Of a stretch of DNA of 7,446 bases, positions 1-4,576 are shown piece after piece; within the stretch, counting starts at the first letter, position 1; every line of letters starts with the position of its first letter. Position numbers and translations under genes: made by a program. The stretch is from an uncultured Clostridia bacterium (lineage in GTDB: Bacteria > Bacillota > Clostridia > Oscillospirales > Ruminococcaceae). The notes below the pieces were generated by a model. It was not told the DNA's origin and did no database searches. It was given only the letters and a program-made list of their open reading frames with translations. The stretch lies in the NCBI GenBank assembly GCA_947176675.1, contig CAMWRN010000114.1, forward strand, positions 1 through 7,446, read 5' to 3'.

Positions 1-2
1 TT

Positions 3-650
3 ATTGAGCAGGAGTACAAAAGCTATGACGCGAAAGAAAAAAATCTTTACACCGACAAAACATTGCAGGACATATGCCTCGGTCTGCACTCCATATGCAA
101 GGGCGCGGAGAGCAAGTTTTTCAACGGTCACACCAATATTACCGACAGCAATTTTGTGACCTTCGGCGTAAAGGGACTTTTGCAGGCGAGTAAAAATATC
201 CGCTCTGCCCTGCTGTTCAACGTGCTTTCGTATATGTCCAACGAACTTCTGACAACTGGAAATACCGTTGCGAGCATCGACGAGTTTTATCTGTTCCTCA
301 CCAATCTGACGGCGGTGGAATATATCCGAAATTTTATGAAGCGTGTTCGTAAAAAAGAGTCCGCGGTAATTCTCGCCAGTCAGAATATTGAGGACTTTCT
401 CGTTGAGAACGTCCGCGAGCTTACAAAGCCGCTGTTCTCGATACCGACCCACCATTTTCTGTTCAATGCGGGTACTATAGACAGCAAATTCTATATGGAC
501 GCTCTGCAGCTCGAACCCTCGGAATTCAGTCTTATACGCTATCCGCAGCGGGGAGTTTGCCTTTACAAATGCGGCAACGAGCGGTACTGTCTCTGTGTTC
601 ACGCTCCCGAACACAAGGAAAGGCTGTTCGGCTCCGCGGGCGGCAGATAG
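3..650 (+). CDS. VirB4-like conjugation ATPase, C-terminal part (5' end outside window)
   Basis: This is the last 215 residues of an AAA+ ATPase that would power a type IV secretion (conjugation) machine at the cytoplasmic membrane. The frame is open from base 3, so the gene starts upstream of the window. A Walker B stretch is visible at 276-299 (I-D-E-F followed by a hydrophobic run). About 60 nt later, at 360-401, comes S-A-V-I-L-A-S-Q-N-I-E-D-F-L, the typical 'xxATQxxxD' sensor-like segment of VirB4/TraE proteins. The end (hydrophobic strand, GVCLYK, then an acidic/basic tail) also fits the VirB4 C-terminus rather than VirD4/TraG. Walker A is not in the window. The gene is the main evidence that the window belongs to a conjugative element. 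Its stop (TAG, 648-650) directly abuts the next promoter. Assignment is from family knowledge and motif reading, without a database search. Confidence 0.85.
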   Translation: MEQEYKSYDAKEKNLYTDKTLQDICLGLHSICKGAESKFFNGHTNITDSNFVTFGVKGLLQASKNIRSALLFNVLSYMSNELLTTGNTVASIDEFYLFLTNLTAVEYIRNFMKRVRKKESAVILASQNIEDFLVENVRELTKPLFSIPTHHFLFNAGTIDSKFYMDALQLEPSEFSLIRYPQRGVCLYKCGNERYCLCVHAPEHKERLFGSAGGR

Positions 651-679
651 TTGATTTTATCTCCGAGGTGTGGTATAAT
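651..679 (+). promoter_or_regulatory. Sigma-A-type promoter for the HhH-like gene
   Basis: TTGATT (651-656) is followed by exactly 17 bp and a perfect TATAAT (674-679), preceded by a TGTGG extended -10 context. Transcription would begin near 686, about 25 nt before the ATG at 711. The -35 box begins on the base after the stop codon of the VirB4-like gene, so this gene can be expressed independently of the transfer operon. Confidence 0.8.
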
Positions 680-701
680 GAAAGAAAAACGCGCCTCGGA
701 G
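661..701 (+). repeat. Inverted repeat around the -10 box and ribosome binding site
   Basis: CTCCGAGG at 661-668 and CCTCGGAG at 694-701 are perfect reverse complements. The stem extends to 10 bp if 669-670 pair with 692-693 (one G-T wobble). The left arm lies in the promoter spacer, and the right arm contains the first half of the GGAGGTG ribosome binding site (698-704). The left arm lies upstream of the predicted start near 686, so only transcripts entering from upstream would carry both arms. It could be an operator dyad, an RNA switch on read-through transcripts, or both. Confidence 0.55.
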
Positions 702-710
702 GTGAAAAAT

Positions 711-944
711 ATGCAGGAGGATTTTGTGCTTGACCGCGCTCTGTATAAGACTATAAAAAATATGAACAAGGAAAAAATGTCTGGATTTCTGAACGATATT
801 TATTATATGGGTGTAAGGGACGCTTCTGCGGATTCTGTTAATATGGACAGTTTACGCGAAAAGATCGGCAGTATAAAGGGTATTGGCGAGTCACGTCTTA
901 ATGAAATTATGGACGTTATCAGTCGGGAGATAAATGAGGAATAA
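711..944 (+). CDS. Small helix-hairpin-helix-like protein, 77 aa
   Basis: I do not recognise this as a named family. The C-terminal third (residues about 49-70) reads L-R-E-K-I-G-S-I-K-G-I-G-E-S-R-L-N-E-I-M, which matches the pattern of a helix-hairpin-helix: hydrophobic helix, G-I-G hairpin, second helix. Such motifs bind the DNA backbone without sequence specificity. The first 40 residues are predicted helical and mixed in charge. The ATG at 711 is chosen because GGAGGTG (698-704) lies 6 nt upstream and because the promoter at 651-679 makes any start further upstream (TTG 651, ATG 678) impossible on its own transcript. No intrinsic terminator follows it, so its transcript may run into the next unit. 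A role in DNA handling or regulation of the element is inference. Confidence 0.75.
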   Translation: MQEDFVLDRALYKTIKNMNKEKMSGFLNDIYYMGVRDASADSVNMDSLREKIGSIKGIGESRLNEIMDVISREINEE

Positions 945-966
945 TACACAAAAATTTTTATTTTGC

Positions 967-995
967 TTGATTTTTATTACAAAGTGTGGTATAGT
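967..995 (+). promoter_or_regulatory. Sigma-A-type promoter for the 1020-2027 unit
   Basis: TTGATT (967-972) is followed by 17 bp and TATAGT (990-995), with the same TGTGG extended -10 context as the promoter at 651-679. The 13 bases at 984-996 match those at 668-680 at 12 positions. The start of transcription would be near 1002, just ahead of the GGAGA at 1006-1010. The surrounding 945-1000 is very AT-rich and contains no hairpin terminator. Confidence 0.75.
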
Positions 996-1019
996 GTGTA
1001 AAAAAGGAGAGTGACAGCT

Positions 1020-1253
1020 ATGACCGAAGAAGAAATGCAAGCCGAGATCGAGAAATCATACGAACACGGACTTCCCGATTATTTGCGGGACGACCTTGAT
1101 AATTACAAAAAAGCTGTTGCGGAAAACAGAAAAATTGACGCTTGCTTTTTATGGGGAGAGCTTTATGGCAGCATCAACGCCGCTCAGATCGGCGACGGAT
1201 CTATCACTCCCGAACAGGCGGATTACCTCAGAAACAAATATTTATGGCGATAA
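1020..1253 (+). CDS. Small acidic conserved protein of unknown function, 77 aa
   Basis: No named function is recognised. The protein is acidic at the N-terminus (T-E-E-E) and has a C-terminal half with the layout W-G-E-L-Y-G-S-I-N-A-A, then S-I-T-P-E-Q-A-D-Y-L-R-N-K-Y-L. I associate that pattern with small proteins of gut Firmicutes mobile elements, from memory only. It has no membrane segment or signal peptide. The ATG at 1020 is preferred over the in-frame GTG at 1011, because the GGAG at 1006-1009 is 10 nt from the ATG but only 1 nt from the GTG. It is first in the unit under the promoter at 967-995, and its stop is 17 nt before the MNT gene, so the three genes are probably co-transcribed. 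Confidence 0.75.
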   Translation: MTEEEMQAEIEKSYEHGLPDYLRDDLDNYKKAVAENRKIDACFLWGELYGSINAAQIGDGSITPEQADYLRNKYLWR

Positions 1254-1270
1254 GACAGGAGGCGGAAAAT

Positions 1271-1624
1271 ATGTATACATTTCCCGTAAGATTTAACGGT
1301 TCGGAAAAATTAAAATATATTTTTCCGTCCAAACAAAAAGATGTGCAAAAAGCAATTGAAATTGCCGAAAAAAACGAAAAAATACGCAGAATGATTATTT
1401 TTGGAAGCGCTGTAACCATGAACTGCGGAATTGGCAGCGATATTGATATTGCAATAGACGCTCCGGATATTAAGGATGACGATGAATTTATTACAATTGC
1501 CAAACCGTACAGAAAAGCATTGGAATCTGAAATTGATATAATTCATATTAACTCAACCAAAAATGATTTACTAAGAAATGAAATTTTAACGAAAGGAGTT
1601 GACGTTTATGTCAACGGGATTTAA
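1271..1624 (+). CDS. MNT-type nucleotidyltransferase, probable antitoxin partner of the HEPN protein
   Basis: This 117-residue protein is a minimal nucleotidyltransferase of the polymerase-beta fold. The signature GS-X10-D-x-D is exact: G45-S46, ten residues, then D57-I-D59. A third likely metal-binding acid is D89 in the strand E-I-D-I-I-H-I. In MntA/HepT-type modules such proteins neutralise a HEPN RNase by adding AMP groups to it. Here the partner is encoded immediately downstream and overlaps by 17 nt. The start is fixed by AGGAGG at 1257-1262, 8 nt before the ATG; the longer frame reaching back to 1142 runs through the preceding gene and is not credible. The gene is AT-rich: one sampled 60-nt line (1321-1380) counts 19 G/C, against 34 in 6241-6300. 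This suggests separate acquisition. The antitoxin role is inferred from family and pairing. Confidence 0.87.
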   Translation: MYTFPVRFNGSEKLKYIFPSKQKDVQKAIEIAEKNEKIRRMIIFGSAVTMNCGIGSDIDIAIDAPDIKDDDEFITIAKPYRKALESEIDIIHINSTKNDLLRNEILTKGVDVYVNGI

Positions 1625-2027
1625 CGACTTGCTCAAGCTTGCGGAATGGGATTTCAAAACGGCTGCGGACATGGAAAAATCTTTTCCCGATGAATATGCG
1701 GTCAGAGCATCGGCGTACCATTTACAGCAGGCTGTTGAGAAAATACTAAAGGCTGCGATTTTATATAACGGAGAAAATCCGCCGTTTACTCATGATATAG
1801 GACGGTTGGCAGAACATTGCAGCAGGCTCGGAATTTCTTTTGATGATGAGCTTGAAAACATTGCAGATACGCTGACATTATGGGAATCAAAGTGCCGTTA
1901 CGATCCGTATATTACGCTTACGCAGAAAAAATATGATATGGCAAAGCAGGCATATACAGACATTTCACAAAAGCTTAAACAGGAGATAAATCAAAGCACC
2001 GACATGGATTTCGGAATGAAAATGTAA
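1608..2027 (+). CDS. HEPN domain protein, probable toxin partner of the MNT protein
   Basis: This 139-residue all-helical HEPN protein resembles the COG2250-type family. Hallmarks are A-Y-H-L-Q-Q-A-V-E-K-I-L-K-A (residues 36-49), T-H-D-I-G-R-L (61-67) and an R-Y pair at 97-98 where this family usually has R-Y-P. HEPN proteins paired with MNT nucleotidyltransferases are usually RNases held inactive by their partner. An R-X4-H arrangement is present (R33, H38), but it lies in the QQA-EK helix. I do not see the C-terminal R-X4-H-X3-Y motif of classical HepT, so catalytic activity is uncertain. The ATG at 1608 has AAAGGAG at 1592-1598, 9 nt upstream; the TTG at 1599 is too close. The start lies inside the MNT gene, which implies translational coupling. 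The C-terminus is Met-rich (D-F-G-M-K-M). Confidence 0.85.
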   Translation: MSTGFNDLLKLAEWDFKTAADMEKSFPDEYAVRASAYHLQQAVEKILKAAILYNGENPPFTHDIGRLAEHCSRLGISFDDELENIADTLTLWESKCRYDPYITLTQKKYDMAKQAYTDISQKLKQEINQSTDMDFGMKM

Positions 2028-2039
2028 AAAATATTTTTT

Positions 2040-2072
2040 AAAAGCAAGTCGAGAGATCGGCTTGCTTTTTTT
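2040..2072 (+). terminator. Strong intrinsic terminator after the MNT/HEPN pair
   Basis: A 13-bp stem pairs 2040-2052 with 2057-2069 (one G-T wobble) around a GAGA tetraloop at 2053-2056. It is followed by an uninterrupted T run (2066-2072) and flanked on the left by A residues. It starts 12 nt after the HEPN stop. The next ribosome binding site begins 8 nt after the hairpin's T run, with no room for a promoter between them. Confidence 0.9.
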
Positions 2073-2079
2073 ATTTGCC

Positions 2080-2094
2080 GGAGGTGGTAAAACG
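2080..2094 (+). promoter_or_regulatory. Ribosome binding site followed by ACG in the start-codon position
   Basis: GGAGG (2080-2084), within GGAGGTGG, is followed 7 nt later by ACG (2092-2094). The reading frame that continues from this ACG gives K-E-Q-K-F-G-I-E-I-E, exactly where amidoligases of this family normally begin. A single T-to-C change would turn an ideal ATG into the ACG seen. No in-frame ATG, GTG or TTG lies within a usable distance of this site. Confidence 0.7.
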
Positions 2095-3072
2095 AAAGAG
2101 CAAAAATTCGGGATAGAAATAGAATTGACGGGACTTACAAGAGCCAAAGCCGCCGATATTGTTGCGGAGTATTTCGGTACGGAAGCATATCATGTCGGTG
2201 GTGCATACGACCCGTATATTGTCAGCGACGATCAGAACAGGAAATGGAAAATTGTTCGCGACGGAAGTATACGCTGCGTGGACAGAAGCGGGAATTCATT
2301 AAGCAGCGAGTGTTCCGTTGAGTTTGTTTCTCCCATTTGTGTGTACGACGATATTGAAACGATTCAGCAGCTCGTCAGAAATCTTCGCGCGGGCGGGGCG
2401 ATAGCAAATTCCTCCTGCGGTATCCATATCCATATTAACGGCGCGCCCTACGACGCTAAGTCCCTGCGCAATCTCACAAACATTATGAATTCCAAAGAAA
2501 ATCTCATTTACAAGGCATTGCAGGTCAACGTTTCAAGAGAACACCGTTACTGTCAGAAGGTGGATCAGCATTTTCTTGAGGAACTGAACCGCAGGAAACA
2601 GAAAAATATTGACGCTGTTCAGAAAATATGGTACGGCGGCGAGGACGGCAGCCATGAACATTACCATCAAAGCCGATATCATTGTCTCAATCTGCACAGC
2701 CTTTTCAGTAAAGGTACGATCGAATTCCGGCTTTTTAACTCCACCACCCATGCGGGAAAAATAAAGGCGTACATTCAGCTTTGTCTTGCCATATCAAATC
2801 AGGCTCTTACTCAGAGGTGCGCGAGCAGACGGGTCACAGAGAGCAGCAATGAAAAATACACCTTCCGAACATGGCTTCTCCGTCTGGGAATGATAGGCGA
2901 CGAGTTCAAGACCGCACGTCAGCATCTGCTTAAAAATCTTGACGGCTGTATCGCCTGGAAAGACCCGCAGCAGGCTGTGCTTCAGCGGGAACGGCTTGCC
3001 GAAAACAGAATGCGGCAGGAGGAAGATTCCTGCGAGGAAACGGAGTCTGAGAGTATGACAATGAGTATGTAA
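2092..3072 (+). CDS. Amidoligase (ATP-grasp-type COOH-NH2 ligase, Amidoligase_2-like)
   Basis: This 326-residue protein would join a carboxyl and an amino group at the cost of ATP. Visible family motifs, numbered from the ACG, are G-I-E-I-E at 7-11, R-D-G-S-I at 56-60, E-F-V-S-P at 77-81, C-G-I-H-I-H-I at 109-115, R-Y-H-C-L-N-L at 195-201 and G-T-I-E-F-R-L-F-N at 208-216. These are the acidic, basic and His residues expected for metal-ATP binding. The last 60 residues are charged and end S-M-T-M-S-M. The frame is open without frameshift, but there is no normal start: the open frame also reaches TTG 2062, which is in the terminator stem and lacks a ribosome binding site, so ACG 2092 is favoured. 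The next gene encodes a gamma-glutamylcyclotransferase-like protein, a partnership known for this superfamily. The substrate is unknown. Confidence 0.85.
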   Translation, partial: TKEQKFGIEIELTGLTRAKAADIVAEYFGTEAYHVGGAYDPYIVSDDQNRKWKIVRDGSIRCVDRSGNSLSSECSVEFVSPICVYDDIETIQQLVRNLRAGGAIANSSCGIHIHINGAPYDAKSLRNLTNIMNSKENLIYKALQVNVSREHRYCQKVDQHFLEELNRRKQKNIDAVQKIWYGGEDGSHEHYHQSRYHCLNLHSLFSKGTIEFRLFNSTTHAGKIKAYIQLCLAISNQALTQRCASRRVTESSNEKYTFRTWLLRLGMIGDEFKTARQHLLKNLDGCIAWKDPQQAVLQRERLAENRMRQEEDSCEETESESMTMSM

Positions 3073-3080
3073 AGGAGAAC
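3055..3080 (+). repeat. Copy 1 of a 26-nt repeat: Met-rich tail, stop and next ribosome binding site
   Basis: These 26 bases match 5625-5650 at 22 positions, including an unbroken ATGAGTATGTAA. They encode the last five residues of the amidoligase (M-T-M-S-M), its stop codon, and the GGAG that serves the next gene. Copy 2 performs the same job at the end of the first ArdA-like gene. Confidence 0.6.
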
Positions 3081-3084
3081 GTGA

Positions 3085-3546
3085 ATGATATATATCGCTT
3101 ACGGCAGCAATATAAACCTTAAACAAATGGCGCAGAGGTGTCCCACGGCTGAAAAGCTTACCACGGGAGTTATTCCGAATTACGAACTGGAATTCCGCAG
3201 CGTAGCGACCATTGTTCCAAAAGAAAACGGAAACGTACCCGTGCTGATGTGGGACATAAAGCCTGCCGATGAAAAGGCTCTTGACCGTTATGAGGGTTTT
3301 CCGAGGCTTTACCGCAAGGAATATTTTTCTCTCGAATACGGCGGCGAGACCCACAAGGCAATGGCGTATGTTATGAATTCGGGACAGATATGCGAGCCGT
3401 CCCAAACCTACTATAACTGCATTCTGGAGGGGTACAAGGCAGTGGGACTTGACACCTCCCATCTGGAAAATGCCCTTGCTCGGTCGATAGAATTCGGCGA
3501 GCAAAATCATCAGCTCGACTTTTTTGACAGGAGGTTCGATATATGA
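3085..3546 (+). CDS. Gamma-glutamylcyclotransferase (AIG2/GGCT-like) family protein
   Basis: This 153-residue protein has the cyclotransferase layout: I-A-Y-G-S-N-I at 4-10 (the YGSN substrate-binding loop), M-A-Q-R-C-P-T-A at 15-22, a V-x-V-L-M-W strand around 51-56, and L-D-R-Y-E-G-F-P at 66-73, with E70 as the expected catalytic acid, followed by L-Y-R. Such enzymes release 5-oxoproline from gamma-glutamyl-amines or cleave related isopeptide-like links. Paired with the amidoligase 12 nt upstream, it could reverse or trim the same modification; this is inference. The start at 3085 has GGAG at 3074-3077, 7 nt upstream. The stop overlaps the next start as ATGA. The length is near that of typical bacterial members. 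Confidence 0.87.
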   Translation: MIYIAYGSNINLKQMAQRCPTAEKLTTGVIPNYELEFRSVATIVPKENGNVPVLMWDIKPADEKALDRYEGFPRLYRKEYFSLEYGGETHKAMAYVMNSGQICEPSQTYYNCILEGYKAVGLDTSHLENALARSIEFGEQNHQLDFFDRRFDI

Positions 3547-3836
3547 GATACAGAGGATTTTTTATTGAAATTACCGAGGCGGCAGACCTTGAGCGGGAGG
3601 ACAAACACGGAAATACCGTTGTGTGCGGCGGCTCCTACTATCGGGTCTTCTCGGACGAGGACGGAGAAAATCTCGTTGACGATTTTTGTGCGGCGGTAGG
3701 CTTCGAGCTTCCCGACGGCAGCTCCGATAACGCCGAGCTGTTCGCCAAGGAAATGGTGGACAGCGAGTACAAGGAATACTGCCGCATAAGGGACGAACAG
3801 GATTTCTGCGGTATTTCAATGAGCGAGGGAATATAG
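3543..3836 (+). CDS. Small acidic protein of unknown function, 97 aa
   Basis: I do not recognise a named domain. The protein has 24 Asp/Glu against 9 Arg/Lys, so its net charge is about -15, and it has no membrane segment. It begins M-R-Y-R-G-F-F-I-E-I and has three cysteines in the body (residues 28, 49 and 80) plus one near the end (89). The start overlaps the previous stop (ATGA, 3543-3546) and has AGGAGG at 3529-3534 with an 8-nt spacer, so translation is both coupled and independently competent. The acidity is compatible with a DNA-mimic role like that of the ArdA proteins downstream. That is speculation from composition and context alone. Confidence 0.75.
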   Translation: MRYRGFFIEITEAADLEREDKHGNTVVCGGSYYRVFSDEDGENLVDDFCAAVGFELPDGSSDNAELFAKEMVDSEYKEYCRIRDEQDFCGISMSEGI

Positions 3837-3839
3837 GCA

Positions 3840-4376
3840 ATGGCAGTACCGATTGTAGTTGTCAAAGCGTTAGTCCTCGGCGCGACCGATAAAAAAGCGA
3901 GAAATATTTTTGCGGTAATTATCGCGGCAATTCTTGTGCCGTTCATAACAATTATTTTAATTGTCCTTTCGCTTTTCGGGAACCTTGAAAGCGCAAATAA
4001 TTCCCTGCTTGACTGCAGCTTTACGGACACGGAGATACCCGCTGATCTCAATGACGAGCAGCGGACGGCTATTGAAAATATGCGGCAATGGCTCTCGGAG
4101 CTTGACGCTGTAATTGCGGAAAAAGAAGAAAACAGCCTTGACGGGAACATGGTCAGGGCTGTTTTTTACACTCTGCGGTTCGGAGCGGAAGTCCCCGAAA
4201 ATGAAGATATTTTCGATTACGAACGTTTCTGCAATTGCTTTGTGGGACTTACGGCAGAGCAGCTTGACACAGCTCTCGGCAATATTTTCGCAAATTTTCC
4301 ACAGTACGAAATTACCGAAAATCACAAGGCTATGATAAAAAAAGTTTATGAATATCTGAAAGGAAAAAATTTATGA
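3840..4376 (+). CDS. Single-pass membrane protein resembling the N-terminal part of conjugation cell-wall hydrolases
   Basis: This 178-residue protein has a short cytoplasmic start (M-A-V-P-I-V-V-V-K-A then a D-K-K-A-R cluster), one strongly hydrophobic segment at about 24-46, and a 130-residue soluble part. From memory, the arrangement M-A-x-P-x-x-x-V-K-A, one membrane helix, I-P-A-D-L, then V-R-A-V-F-Y-T-L-R-F-G-A-E resembles the N-terminal region of lysozyme- or CHAP-type proteins of Firmicutes conjugative elements. Those continue into a peptidoglycan hydrolase domain that is absent here, so this may be a short paralogue or a stand-alone scaffold. The start lies 3 nt after the previous stop, with a weak AGGGA at 3826-3830. 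The end overlaps the next start (ATGA, 4373-4376). The family link is tentative; the membrane topology is secure. Confidence 0.75.
   Translation: MAVPIVVVKALVLGATDKKARNIFAVIIAAILVPFITIILIVLSLFGNLESANNSLLDCSFTDTEIPADLNDEQRTAIENMRQWLSELDAVIAEKEENSLDGNMVRAVFYTLRFGAEVPENEDIFDYERFCNCFVGLTAEQLDTALGNIFANFPQYEITENHKAMIKKVYEYLKGKNL
4129..4167 (+). terminator. Terminator-like hairpin inside the membrane-protein gene
   Basis: Bases 4129-4142 pair with 4152-4165 (14 bp, one G-T wobble) around a 9-nt loop. An A-rich stretch precedes the stem and TTTTTT (4162-4167) ends it, which is the architecture of an intrinsic terminator. It lies within the coding sequence, about 290 nt after the start, on the sense strand. 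Translating ribosomes would normally prevent it from folding. It may act only when translation is poor, or be a chance product of the codons for A-V-F-Y. Confidence 0.4.
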
Positions 4377-4576
4377 TCGAAAAAATACCCTATAATTCAA
4401 AGACCCACACGGGCGTTACGCCTGTGGACTGCAAGGCAATACACCTTGCGATGCAGCAGGGCGAAAAGCTTTCAATAGACCCCGCGGGGAACATTTACGA
4501 CAGCCGCAAAGTTTGTATAGCAAAAGGAAAGGAGCGTGTTCCGAATGAACAACATCGCGATATACACTGTAATTGA
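4373..4576 (+). CDS. Small protein of unknown function, 67 aa
   Basis: There is no recognisable domain. The protein is short, weakly basic and soluble, with a central H-L-A-M-Q-Q-G-E-K-L-S-I-D-P-A-G-N-I-Y-D segment that looks like a compact helix-strand unit. The start forms an ATGA overlap with the previous stop and has AGGA at 4361-4364, 8 nt upstream. Its last 32 nt overlap the start of the ArdA-like gene in another frame, and its coding sequence supplies that gene's ribosome binding site. The tight packing supports it as a real gene; function is unknown. Confidence 0.65.
   Translation: MIEKIPYNSKTHTGVTPVDCKAIHLAMQQGEKLSIDPAGNIYDSRKVCIAKGKERVPNEQHRDIHCN

Noticed and set aside
651..710. 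Longer start (TTG 651) for the HhH-like gene
   Set aside because: This stretch is the promoter and leader; the codons there overlap the -35 and -10 boxes, and the real ribosome binding site is at 698-704.
945..966. Possible terminator after the HhH-like gene
   Set aside because: There is only an AAAAATTTTT palindrome with no GC-containing stem; it reads better as an AT-rich promoter upstream region.
1142..1270. N-terminal extension of the MNT protein
   Set aside because: It overlaps the preceding gene in another frame, and AGGAGG sits directly before ATG 1271.
2062..2091. TTG 2062 as the amidoligase start
   Set aside because: It lies in the right arm of a strong terminator and has no ribosome binding site. 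Kept only as a fallback to the ACG at 2092.
2062..2093. Promoter inside the terminator (TTGCTT followed by GGTAAA)
   Set aside because: The -10 match is poor, the spacing is 18-20 bp, and it would start transcription beyond the ribosome binding site.
2794..3510. 238-codon open frame on the minus strand
   Set aside because: It is opposite the amidoligase and cyclotransferase genes, whose motifs are clear. The minus-strand protein has no recognisable pattern or start signal.
3498..3525. Short hairpin (CGAGC/GCTCG) followed by T6 near the end of the cyclotransferase gene
   Set aside because: The stem is only 5 bp with a 10-nt loop, and the T run starts 2 nt away. This is too weak to call a terminator.
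3638..4150. 170-codon minus-strand open frame rich in Ser
   Set aside because: It is a shadow of the acidic and membrane-protein genes; Ser-rich composition is expected opposite Glu/Asp/Ala-rich codons.
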